Source: Fennellomyces sp. T-0311 (taxonomy: Eukaryota; Mucoromycota; Mucoromycetes; Mucorales; Lichtheimiaceae). Taken from it: a DNA stretch of 64,000 nucleotides. Shown in pieces: positions 24,696-37,400 of the stretch. The position numbers and the translations under genes are program-made. Position 1 is the stretch's first letter; every line of letters begins with the position of its first letter. The notes under the pieces are model-generated. The model was not told the DNA's origin. It did no database searches and saw nothing but the letters and a program-made list of their open reading frames with translations. Location of the stretch: the NCBI GenBank assembly GCA_025266875.1, contig JALLLT010000013.1:868001-932000 (forward strand), given 5' to 3'.

Positions 24696-26751
24696 ATGAC
24701 TAGAAATCCGTGCAGAGGTACAGTGATGTTGTGGCATGGAAGAACCAGTGCCTCACAATTATTAGAATGCAAACGCGCTCGTAAAGGGTGTATCTGGAAG
24801 AACGCTGAAATCCAGGTATGCAACCGCTGCTCAAAGTTGAAGCACGATTGCGTTTCTGTCGACGATAAGAGCATTGTTCCATCAGTACTCCATGACGACG
24901 ATCAGGACTTACAAACCTTATGGTGCATTATCATCGGACTGGAATCAGAAATGCAACAAATGGAAGCGACTAAGACGATGGTTGAGCAAACTTTAATCAA
25001 TAATCAGCACAAAGATCCAGTGGAGTGGGAACTAAGCGTTACCAATGGTACTATGCGGCTCGAAACACCTATCCGAACTATGGAAGAACTTGCCATGTTT
25101 GCACAGGCTTCGCTACGATATCTTTCCCCGTTCTCTGGGATGTTCAATAAGCATTCAATAAGATTCGAGAGCCCGTCGATCAGCCTTACACTCGGTTTAT
25201 CGTCCGTGATTCAGCGACACGAAATGCTTAATCCGCGAAGGAAGCGGTACGCAATGCTCAGCCGTCGTAGCAACAGCGCACCGGAAACACCAGCGTTCGA
25301 TTATCGGGCGATTATTAACCATCTGGTTCTAATATATCTCGAGCATCATAACTCTGTTATCGGGTTGGTACATCAGCCAACTTTTCTCAAGTACTATCGC
25401 TCCCTTGACGATCCATTGGATAGCGCACTTACACTTGCAGTATGCGTCGACGCACTTGCACGCCTTCGCCATTTGCTAAAGCAGTCACCCAGCGAGGTAT
25501 GCTTTCTTTCCGAGACTTTCTATAGCCGATGTAAAGGTTTGCTTTTCGATATGTACGATGATCCAGCAAAAAAGCTTGAAGTTATCGTTGTTACAAGTCT
25601 ATTGCAGCAATATCTATCCGATGTGCTATTAAACTTTATCGAAGCGAATCGTCTAACCACAGTGGCGTTGCTGGCTTGTGCAGATCTTGCAAATTGTGTC
25701 AACGAGATGACACCCGTCGAGAGGGTTCTCTTCCAACGCAACTACTTTCAGTTGGAGGTTCTTAATCGAACGTTCAAAATGCTGTACGAGGACAAGATTG
25801 ACTTTGCAATGCCGATGGATATGATAGAGATGGAGGTTTTGGATGATGAACCAGAGAAGACGAAGATGTATATGTCGTTGGCGAATCATATCTTGCGGTT
25901 GCTTGGATCTCGCTTTGTTTCAACCATAGTGGTACTTAAGTCATTTTTCTTCGATGTATTGAACTAATCCTGGTGTTGGTACGGGAATTAGGGTAAGATC
26001 AATAATATCATTTACGGTCAGCCCTGCGACCTATTATTCGAGGATATACTGCGTTATGAGCCTATAGTTATGGAGTGGTGGGGCAGCTTGCCCGCGGAAT
26101 ATCGAATTTGCGAGGACCCGTTTGATTTATATGCTTACAAGCTCGTCGAAAGGAAGGTGTCACCGAAACGCTTGCTCCCTTTCATCATTCTGCATCTCTT
26201 GACTGGCATTTTCGCTTCATCCATTTTACAACCTCGTGTACTCCCATTATCCGAAAACTTCGTTACTATGGAAACAATTGAAATGATTCGAGAAAGATCA
26301 GTATCGCTTACCATTAACTCATGCCGAGTTCTTATGTCCGCCTTGGATGAAAATTGGGATCCGTATGCATCTGATATGCCATCTGGTAAGCCTCACGCCA
26401 GTACTTTGAAATCATGCTAAATAGGGTGGTATAGTTTCATTGACCGTTATGATGTATACTGCTTATTGCTTCGAAAAACTTTCTTGTTGCAACGATATCC
26501 AGTTTCCCTCAGAATTACTGGGTCTACTGGCGAAAAACCTTCGGGCCAAATCCAAAGTACTTCTTCCAACCGGCCCTATAGTTCCGGGATCATCCTCGCG
26601 CCTCATCTCCTTCCTACAACACCCAGAAAGTTCCTCATACGAAATTTACGAGCTCAGTCCGTTTCCAGGAGATGCGCTTCTTTCTGATGTTCTTTTCACG
26701 TCTACTAATCGACTGATGGGTCAGCATTTTACTGTATCATACTATTTGTAG
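24696..26751 (+). CDS. Zn2Cys6 transcription factor, array copy 4
   Basis: Intact paralogue, 632 aa, exons 24696-24717, 24766-25931, 25992-26385, 26435-26751. Zinc cluster CRECKRARKGC ... CNRCSKLKHDC. It has the same coiled coil (GLESEMQQMEATKTMVEQ), middle homology region (VHQPTFLKYYRSLDDPLDSA) and C-terminal exon. It starts only 175 bp after copy 3's stop, so its promoter is short or lies inside copy 3. Intron 1 (24718-24765) is 48 nt, a multiple of three, and contains no stop in frame. An unspliced mRNA would therefore still encode a full-length protein, but with 16 residues inserted inside the first CX2C pair. Exon 2 ends TIV rather than the DMM of its sisters. Confidence 0.88.
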
Positions 26752-27900
26752 TTTAATATTACTGTGTAGCATAAAGTTAAGGCATATGATATCTATGATA
26801 TAGTCGCGTCATGACGTTCAAGCACGCCATACAGCGATTTTTGATAGAAATGGAACTACACACATCGAATTTTCCAATACCCATAGCAAATTCAAAAAAG
26901 TACCTGAAAATGTTTAGTGCTCAAAACTCTAACCTTCACTTACAAAGTTTGGCGTAGCAACTTCAACGACCTCTCTAAATAAATTCTTCCTGTGCGTTAG
27001 TTTGGCTAACTGTTTACTTCACTGAATTCGTCTTTGAATTCTCTACAAAAAATGCCAAGACATCAAGGAAACCCAACCGCTGGATCAGTCTCACTCAACG
27101 AAAAAGGTTTTTGAGATGATTTTCCTGGCTCAAGCTCTCTCTCGTTTTGCATGCTTTTCACCTCCGACTACTTCCATTTCAAATGTTTTTGACTGATTTC
27201 GTTTAGCAGGAACTTACGCGTTTTCGGTCATAGCTCGATTCCAAATAACGCTAGAGACACAAACTTAACAGTTCTGTAATACACATGTTTTGGAACACCT
27301 AGTGCAAAAGTTAATAGAGACTTCTGCATCATAAAAGCGCCATGTAAAACACGTTTAACCGCCAAAAGCTGCATTTCTTCAAAGTAAACTTTTCTGCTCC
27401 GCAGCCTATACTTTAAATCGCAACCATCACTGGATGTTGTTATGTCTGTTCTTGTATTGGAATGACACAACGGTTATTGACGAAGTTTACTTGTTCAAGA
27501 TTTTCTTTATCAAATCTGAATAAAAGTTAGTAATCTACAAAAAGGTTAGTTTTAATATATCGCAGGAGTTCTTCAAAATTGGTCTTATATTCGTTGCCAA
27601 TCTGCGGTGTATCCTAAAAAGAAGTTATCAAGTTGTCGATTCTTAAGGGGTAGGACGGTAAACTGATTTCGTATCAGAGAAAAGCTCTTGGTCGATTAGA
27701 CTAACAAGAATTAAAAATATTTATGATAGAAAGGACTTTATGTAGATAAAAATTTAATGTTGGGAAGAACTTCCGCTCTAACAATCATTCTACCACTCTA
27801 TTTATACCCTTAGCTAAGAGAATATTACTTTCCAACTGATTCACTTATCCATAGCAAAATATCATCAGTTAAAAATGCTAGACGGCAGGATCCTTTCTTC
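26752..27900. other. AT-rich spacer after the transcription-factor array
   Basis: About 1.15 kb with no supported gene. A minus-strand frame at about 27470-27228 lacks any known motif. Probably decayed sequence. Confidence 0.4.
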
Positions 27901-27912
27901 CGTACAATAATT

Positions 27913-28327
27913 TTATATGGAGGCTGGACCAATAGAATTCAGTGTTACCATCTTACCAGAGAACACCAGAAATGTCGTAACAATATCCATATGATTGATC
28001 CTCGTGAAGACTTCAATCACACCACAGTGAATGATACGGTAAATTCTTTGGTTCCTTTCCGCAAGAAATGGGATGGACCTTTCATTTCCGCTGGCGGCTA
28101 CACAACCAAACTTCACTTGGCAGCAGAACTTTCCAATAACACTGGAGATTTGATTGCTATCGGCCGTGCTTTTATTGCAAACCCGGACATTGTGTATCGT
28201 CTCAAGAACGACCTTTCACTAAACAAATACGACCGGAACACATTCTTACACTACTGAAACCGGACCAATTGGATATACCGATTATCCATTTTACGAAGAT
28301 GTTCAAAGCGTAGTACTGACACCCTAG
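27913..28327 (+). pseudogene. old yellow enzyme (NADPH dehydrogenase) C-terminal fragment
   Basis: Remnant of an FMN-dependent OYE-family reductase. Visible family elements are HMIDPREDF, KWDGPFISAGGY (FMN-phosphate loop), DLIAIGRAFIANPD and LSLNKYDRNTF. A one-base insertion near 28247 breaks the frame (stop at 28255-28257). In the shifted phase the expected ending TETGPIGYTDYPFYED continues to TAG at 28325-28327. The N-terminal two-thirds of the barrel, including the catalytic His/Asn pair, is absent upstream. So it is both truncated and frameshifted. Confidence 0.85.
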
Positions 28328-28455
28328 GAAAGTCACCGAATACTATACGTATAATAAAAATCACAGATGATCTGTTGGTAAATGTAATCTGTCAGTGTTA
28401 TATTGTATGCTCTGGTTTCAGTTGGTCTATGCTTGAATATATGAATATGGCCAGT

Positions 28456-31400
28456 TCACTGTCGCTCCTTATCCTCTTTCCTCTGCTCTAATATCTTTTG
28501 GATTTGGGTTGCAAACCATTCTCGACTTGTCTCCTCTTCGATCTTTAATGTTTCTGTACGCGTTGTAGGCTGTTTGATTAGCAGTTGAACACCTTCGGCG
28601 GAGTAGGAGCATGAATTGATTTGATCGAGTGGGATATCCAGCTCGACATCGCCTTTGCGAATACCAACAAGCAAAATTCTTTGGTATGTCAAAAGCGCTA
28701 TCATCTCATCAGATTGAACGGTTGTATGCGCAATATAGGTATCGTGAAAATAACGAGTGCCCTTCAGTTCCTTTAACCATAATTGACCAAGCGCCTCTCG
28801 CTGAGTGTATGGCTGGTCATAAATCAGAGTAAGCTTCCGTCATAGCTCTCACATATGTAGCGGACATACCTTGAGAATCCCATCGATGCCGACATATCGT
28901 GGTAAACGCTCTCTTGTGATAGCGTTGGGATCAAACACTGTGGTGGTCTCTCGAACACCAGCAGTGACATTGCTTGCCATGTCAAAGATGCCCACAAGCG
29001 GTTTTGTGACCACGCCAACGAGACCGCGACCAACACCACCTGCAAATCCGATTACTCCACCGCTTTCAGCACCTTCCAATGGACGTTTCTAAAGCCGGTA
29101 TCAGTATGGTATATCTCATGAAATTCTCTGACTTACATAAAGACCAGCAACCCCACTCGCGATACTTGTACCAAAGTAGGTAGCACCTTGGGTGATTCCG
29201 TAGAATGCATGTTGCGGTTTGTTGCGAGTAAGACTGACACGGCGTCTGTCTTGGAATTTCTTGTCCAAAGTCGCAGCGGATAAACCTTTGCCGATACTTC
29301 CGGTGATGCGACTCATACTGTCCGAGATACCAAATACGCCCTTCTTGAAGAAGCCACCAACACCCTTTATGCAACTTATTAGTATCTAACATTATTACTA
29401 GAAGGCGGAGACTTACCCTCGCAATACCAATGCCTAGATCTTGAGGTCTGTCGCTCATGATAAAGCCTTGATAAGGCTCGTAGAAAAGCTCACTGAATCC
29501 AGAGCCCAATGTCGAAAACAAACCAACTGGGTTGCCAATCAAGTCAACGCTGCCCAAAACTTTGTGAACTTGGTAGATAACTTCGCCGCGATAATGAAGC
29601 ATGACACGTTGCATCAAATCTTCATAGCTAACGCGCAGATTTTCGACAATCAACGCATTCAGCTTGATTGGAGCATCCTAAGTCGCATCGTATTACAAAT
29701 TGCTCGTAAATCGAATATATGGTATGTTACACTTACATTCACATTGCCAATGGTCATAGTAAATACATCAAATGCATAACGTAAGGGTGATCTTGCTGTG
29801 TCATCCCTGGCGTGCAAAATATAAAAAAAATGGTCAGCTCTTAACGATAAATATGTGCACCGCTTACTCATCCTCCGCTGCATTGATCCTATCTGTTCGA
29901 GCAAACGAGAGATTGAGCCGCATAGGCTGAACATAGAACTCTTGGAAGTAATATAATGCAGGTGTATTCTGAACCACGGGCTCAGCAATCACTTTAGAGA
30001 ACAGTGCGCGTTCACTATAAAGTATCACACCACGTTAACTTTTAACCATGTACATGCTTTGCCATTAGAACTTACTCGACATTGGACTCCTCCGCAGCAG
30101 TAGAAAACTGTGAGAACTCCATAAGGCAGTACAGGAAATCCTCGTCCGTGGCAAACGTCATCTCCTGAAGAAGAATCGAGAACAGCCTAAAGTTGTATAC
30201 ACCATGTGCTTCGTCCTTTATTTTATCGAGTGCCATGTGGAACGTAGGGTGAGTTTCTTGCTCGGAAGTGTTTTTCGGAAGCGTTGTTGGATAGCACAAA
30301 ATGGGATGTAGTGATCCGTGAAGCTGATTATCGATCTGCACAGAGACGTTAGTAACCTGAATAATATGCCAAAGAGTATACTGACCTGGAACCACTGAAT
30401 ACTTGCGCGCACCGACTGATACAGATTGGAATCAGTGTACTTGAATTCAAGAGATCGTATGGTAGTGTATGCCAATTCCTATATACACTTTAGGTTATTA
30501 TTGCGTGACAATCGGAATTGCAAAAACTTACCTGTGCGCGTCTATTTATAATTGACAAGCCAATTCCGGCTAGGTTCACTTCGAATGTATAGTTGATCGT
30601 GTGCTCCACATCGATCGTTTCAAATGTATCGCGCAGGCTTCCTTCGCGTGAACCAGATTCGCGTGTACTTGAAGCTGCGGTAGATGCACCTGACGACTTC
30701 GGCTGGTAGAGACTCAGCTCTTGGTTGAAGTCACTTAAAATGAGAACCAGGGCAGCATCACGAGCAATAATATCGATTGACATGATCGATCTGCCTTTGA
30801 CTGAAGAGGAGCGATTTTGATCGTGTGGTACCTATTGTTACATTTCATTAAAAATTTGACTCATTTTAATTCTATAAACACGGGCACTTACCTTGTAACG
30901 AAGTGGCATTTGGGTACCAATCGCTTGAAAGTTAATATCACGTTTTTTTCCATATACTTCAAGCTCGATGCGCTTCTCGTGAGCAACGGGAATACACCAG
31001 GAGTACTCCATTCGGTCATGAGGCCCGAGAGAGAACTGATGTGGTTGTGGCAAAAGCTTCTTTTGTTTATCCTTGAGTTTGTATTCATCCAGACTGGAAT
31101 GGTTTTGTGAAAATGTCACTGGCACACTCGACAAATTGATGATCAAGTATGGCCAGCTCTCTTCAGGCTCCAAGAAGACGAATATCGCAGCGTCTTTGAT
31201 GACAACAGAGATACGTACAAGTAATGGCCTAGCCTCGTCTTCAACTTCCAGCTTAATATGCGTATCACCGATTTGCTGGAGATCGAATGGAGCGGACCTT
31301 AGGGTAAACCGACGTTAGGAATGACCGAACCGAAATAAAGCATGAATTCATACCATAAGCTGTTTCCTTGTGAACGAGATAGACATAGCCACCGAATATG

Positions 31401-34400
31401 CGTTTTTGAAGTTTCGTAAAGTGGCAGGCGTTGACCAGCCTCGATTGTCGCAATGGCGTCATCCGTTGGCATTCCAAATTCACGATACTTAATATCCACG
31501 TCCAAATTATTCTTCAGGATAAATCGAGGCGAGATTGTGATCAATCGAGTCAAATGATACTGTATTGACAGTGTTAATGTACAGCAATACCGAATTATTT
31601 GTTCAGAAACTTACCAATCCGATACCTTCCTCTACATTAACTCCCAAATGGACTAGGTGAATATTGTTGGGTGTTGCACATTCCACGTCTTGGATGCTTC
31701 CCACTGCTTCAAAACTGAGTTGCTCACTCCATTTTGAATCGTTGACAGCTAGCTGGACTCGGTTCTTGCGGTCCATTTCTGGGAATGAGAACATGAAGGG
31801 TTTGACCTACGGGGGGGAAATGTTCACCTATATGTACATTTTCACCACAAAAATACGTACGAGTTCACTATCCTCCGGTGCAGCAGGAATATCATACACC
31901 AAATGTTTTGACTTTCGATGGCTAATACATGACTTGAGAGAAACTGGATTGCTGGTCTTGTTGAGAATCAAATAGGGAGCGAAGATGTTGACATAAAGTG
32001 CGCTATTGTTCTTTGACAGACGCCTATTCGATCGTCAGCCCTACCGTCAATTCGTAATAATTTGCTGATATAACTTACGTCATGCTCATGTGCAAGTTAA
32101 GTGGGTGATGCCCGTTCCTATCCAAAAGCTCGATAGATTGAGTTTTGGTGTTTTCTTTGGCATCCGCATCAACTTCCAGATCCAGATCCACACTTTCGCT
32201 TGGTAAATAGCCTATGAAATAAAGTTAACGTGGTATAGTCACTTCAATCATACACGTGTGTCTAACCTGCTTCCGGCACTTCAACACTAATTGCAACATG
32301 ACTATCGCTTCTGATAGTGTGAATGTGGCATATTTCTCCCTTCTTGACAGTGTTAATGTACGATACGCCTTTGGTCTTATCGATCATTTCAAATTCAAGC
32401 GTGTATGGTAACAGGTTCTCGAACTCGATAGGAGCATCGATCTGTATGACCATGTTCGGATATTCCCTAACAATAATTCGCGTTAATTTACACGATATAC
32501 GGTAATTCGCTAAAACAGTACTTGGCAGCCGGATTCAGTTTATCGAATACGCCGTTGATTTGATATAGGAACATGTCTGAGTTGTGAGACGGTGGCTCAC
32601 AAGCAATTGAACGCGGTCCTTCCGGATGGGTAATGTCTGACCAATGGATTCCAGGCTTGCTCCAGCTGTAATCGCCTACGTAGATGTATAAGTAAATCAT
32701 TTAACGCAACACTACTGTATATCGTACCGTGTGCAGGTTTTGCCAGGATCCAATAATCGTAAGCCATTTCAATCGGTACGATATACTCGTCTTCCGGTTC
32801 TAAAACTGATTGTAAGTACCACTTCCTCGAGAAGTATATGCAATAGCATACTGATTGTATATATGTCAGACTTTGGTTCCTGTTTCGAATTTGCAAGCAC
32901 GATTTGTACATCGTGGGTTGTATGGTTCTGCACTACAAGGCCACTGCGGAATGTCACTTGCTTCACATGGTTCTTGAGCTGGATATCGACAACAAGGCGG
33001 TGGCGAATGCCACGAACTTCTGGTTTCATTCGATAAGAATGTTGTCCTTCCAAATCCAATGGGATGTGTTGGAAGCCTTCCCAACCAAACGCTTCCACCT
33101 GCACACCAAGGAGGTTCTTCCCCAAATTCTTGCGCTATCACCGCTATCAGCAACCAAGGCAGTTATCTATTGACACTGAAACCTACATCTCTACGTCGCT
33201 TCCAGCCTCGGAAAATCCACGGTTTCTCCTCACCATCCTTCAGGGTATACATTCGATTGTCAACCTTGTCACCTTGCCGTGCATCGTCTGACATATTCCA
33301 GAAACGAAGATCGTGACCTGTGCAATTGCGAATCAAATATGGCCGAACTTGCTTTTGGCCACCTTCTGCGAATGGCTAATAGGAAATTACAATATATTAG
33401 TTGCAAGTACCAATGTATTAGCTTAAACTCACCTGTTCTTCGAACATACTTCCAGAAACAGCTAGCCAGGTTTCAAGGAAGGCATGGGTAATGTCAACGT
33501 TCAGACACTCCTTTGACTCGACAGCTAGGTTCATCGTCTTGGTTGCTGGGTCTTGAGCAACCTTGATACCAAAACCCCAAGGCTCCACCACAGGCTCCCA
33601 ATGCGAGTTTCTAAAGTTGAAAGTGCTGGCAGAGAGATTGAAAAAGACATCTGCAGCGAGCTATGTTATAGGTTAGCAAGTTGACTAGCCATTGATACGA
33701 TAACTTACAGCACTCGACCAATCCGACGCATTGACTGTAAACGGCTGAAGCTGGGCATCAATAAATGGGAGATCGTGTAAATCTTCTATGAGCGTGAATT
33801 GCAAGCCTTGGAAACGTGCTTTTAACTGTAGGTATACGTATACTGGTCAACATTGCTTTCTTTTTTGTTCTAACAGTTACTTACTGATTCCTTGGTCATA
33901 ACAACGTATGGCTCGATCTTCTGTTGCCGTGCCATCTCCCATCCGTGGCCGTTTTCATGTTCAGGTACTCCGCCATCAGGTAGAGCAAGCGCTTCTTGCT
34001 TATTGCTATATGACCCATCATCGTATCCAGCTGCACCTGGAGGTGTAGAGTTTCCGGATCCCATAAGTGCAATTGCCTTGTTTACAATGTCCAGTACCAG
34101 CATTGCATCGCTATACGAGAGGCGCATCACCAGGGGCTCTACATCGATATTGATCACGGTGATGTTGCAACCAGGCATATTGGATGAGGTTTCCATCTTC
34201 AAATCGATATCAAACTGCTTTACAAATGGCATAGACGATTCTTCCCGCACATCCATTCGACAAAGCACCATACCAATGCGATCAAGTTTGCAGACCAATG
34301 ACTGTTCTTGAACGGCTGATAGCTGCTTGAAGGAGAAAATGATAGCCTCCGATGAAGTAGTTTCAGGTTTCGCTAAACAAGCCACCTGAACATCCACTAC

Positions 34401-37400
34401 ATTGACACGATAATGTAGTTGCATGGGTTGCTGCGGGGTTTGGCTTTGTTGCTGTTCTGCACCGTTTCTGGATGATGATGCGATAGAGCGTGATTTCTTG
34501 TTGGAGTCATCAACATTGGGTGCGATAGATTTTTTCCGTGCTTGCTGCTGCTGTTTGCCAGTAACGGTATTCAGTCGCTCGCGTTGAGTCCTTGCAAATG
34601 CTTGGGCCTCTGTTGTCGGCTCTGGGGCGAAAGGCTTCATAAAAAAGTCGACTAACAAGAACACATAATCCAAGGATAGTACAACTTTGGGTGTATCGAC
34701 TGTAGCACTGACAAACATTATCTGTTCATCGTCTTGACCAGGCATCTTGACCAGCACTTGGAACTGCGGTCCACTTCCCAAGTGTGATGCAGACATGATA
34801 TCCTTGAACTGTGACTTGGAATCGTGTCTTGTATCCGTAAAGGTGATCGAGTGCATCTGCACTTCCAGGAGAAGAGATGCATCCGAACGTGTTTCCAATT
34901 TCATACCCGTACCGTTGAACGCAAGTCGGGCGAGTCGCTGCTTGTCACGATCCTGCAAGTCCATATCCTTTCCAGCTAAAATTTCCAGGCAAACCGTACC
35001 AACATCCATCTTCATGTCCACCTGGATAGACACGCCCTTATTTTGTCTTTCGCCGTCACCGTTGGCGACCCTCTTTTCTTTTCCTTGACTTGTATATTGC
35101 ACTTGACGGTTGCTTGGGTGCGAGGAGCGGATACTTGGAGTCTGACCCGATTCCTCGTCACCATTGTTATTGTCACCTCCTCCAGCCAAGAAGGTAGACA
35201 TGACCGTGTTGTAAATGTCAAGGAGCCATTTATACTGGCTTTCCGTGAGCGTCATTTTGACATCGGAAATGTGGCCAACGATACTCGTTGCTGGGCCCCA
35301 TTCCGGTGCAGCTTTCTCTGGACTTTGGATGTCGAACGTGATATCCAGGTTGTCGATAATTGGCAGTACACGTTCACGCTTTCCACCGCCCACTTTGACC
35401 ATAGATCTTGACTGAAGGTTGATGGTATACAGACCACAAAGGATTTTTGTAACGGCCAGCTCCTTTGGTTCAGCATCAGGATCACCAGTACGTCTTCGCT
35501 GGACATGAATGAACTCGTTGGCTGCTCTGATTTCTCCAAGGTTGGCAATAACTGTGTCCTCGTTGTCGCTTACTGGGAAGATCACGACTGGACTCTTGAT
35601 TGTGATGTCGTAGTGCATGCGTGTCGTTGTTTCCTGCATTTGCTGAGCTGCAGCCTCTCGTGCAGCGTCGTAGACCGTCTTCATTTCCAAGAACTCACTC
35701 AAGAAATCCAAGATCGGCTTTGTCGAATCCAACAGCATGAACTGGAACGCGCCCATCTGCAGAAGAAACTTTTGATCATAGCCGGGGAATGATGAAGCCT
35801 CTGGATCGAATGTTTCGTAAACAAAGTCGAGAAGCTCTTCGCCTTGGATTGTCAGCAGGTATACATCGGATGCTCCGTTTTCAAGATTCATCTGCTCTTC
35901 ACCGCTTTTCAATACCGAGTCGTCCGTGAGACTAAAGTTGCCAAACTTGCCGGATACCCTGAGCGTCTTTGGATATAGCAGAACCGTCAGATCACCATAA
36001 GAGAGAACACCAGTACCAAGTCGCTTTCCGTCGTCGTTGAGAATTAGATCCAGACTATCCATATGAACTTTGACTTTGATCGTATTGCTAGACGTCTTGG
36101 GTGTCTCCTCTTCCTCGCTCTTGGTTGTCCCGGCCGACCCAGATGATAATCGCTTGGAAGATTTGCTACGGGTCTCTTCAAACTGTTCCTGGCCTGCATC
36201 AGGTGGTCCGGTGAATGTGTTCAAAACAAAATTATAAAGTGTCAATATGGAGCTTCTGGTAACAACAATGTTGAGAGTCGACAGCGTAATTTCCACCGTT
36301 TGGTCGAATCCTTGATAGATCTCTTGATACATCGGATGGGCACGGTTGACTTGCATATACCGCACAGTTACAAGATTTTTATCGGGAGCAGTGTGATGCG
36401 TTCCACCAACAGAATCAGATGTGACAAGATAATGGAATTCATCGCCATGTTCCATGTTGTCCACGATATTGAGAGATTTCAACGAGACGTCCACAAGCAT
36501 ATCGTATGGTCGCGATAGAAACTCCAACGTAAAGGTATCGAGGTTGAGTTGGCATAGCAATACATCTACATTTTCGCTTGATGTTTCGTATACGGTTGCT
36601 GAAACCTTGTCGACTTGGAATGTGAAACGGAACTGCTCCTGCTGGTAACGCATACCAGTTGATATATACGAGCCGGATACACTGGACATTGGAGTCTGCG
36701 GCGCATCACCTGAGTGCTCCCTTTGCATGGCCCATGACCGTTCGGTACTGGCTTCACTCTCGGTATCCGAAAACCATAAATCATGTTGATCATTGTTACT
36801 GTACCAAGAGGTTTGGAGGTAGCCGTGCTGGTTCTGTTGCGTGTTCTGCTGGTTGTTGTCATGCTGTGCTGACTTTGGAGTTGCGTCATCATCGGCTATG
36901 CTGTCGAGGATAAGGTCGATCATCCGCATAAGGATTTTATACTTTGTGTCCGAAATACTGAGCGATAACAGTGGTAAGTTTCCAGACACTTTGAATTTCG
37001 TAAACTGAGCAGCGCGCTGAAGGATGCAGAGTTCCACAAGGAATTGCATATCGATACGTTCTATAACATGTGCATGGCCTTCTTTCTGTCCTTGTAATTG
37101 TGCAAGACAGTCTTCGACATCCGATGCAATAAGCAGCTTGGTTTGCGATAGTCCAACCCTGAACTTGTCATACATCAACGCCTCTAGCTTCTTATAGTCT
37201 TCTTTGGTATGTCGCTTGTTCTTCACTTCATGTACAACGTTTGGATCGGCCAGTTCGCTGTCCACGTGAATATGACCGGCATCAATAACCATGCATGCTG
37301 ATGTTCGCTTTGTACAGCTATGAAATGTATTTATTGTTAGAGCGATACGTCGCATCCAAACGTCCATTGCATACATACTCTTCAGGTATAATGATCACCG

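Noticed and set aside
33892..34311. 139-codon + strand frame opposite VPS13
   Set aside because: Antisense shadow of the long VPS13 exon.
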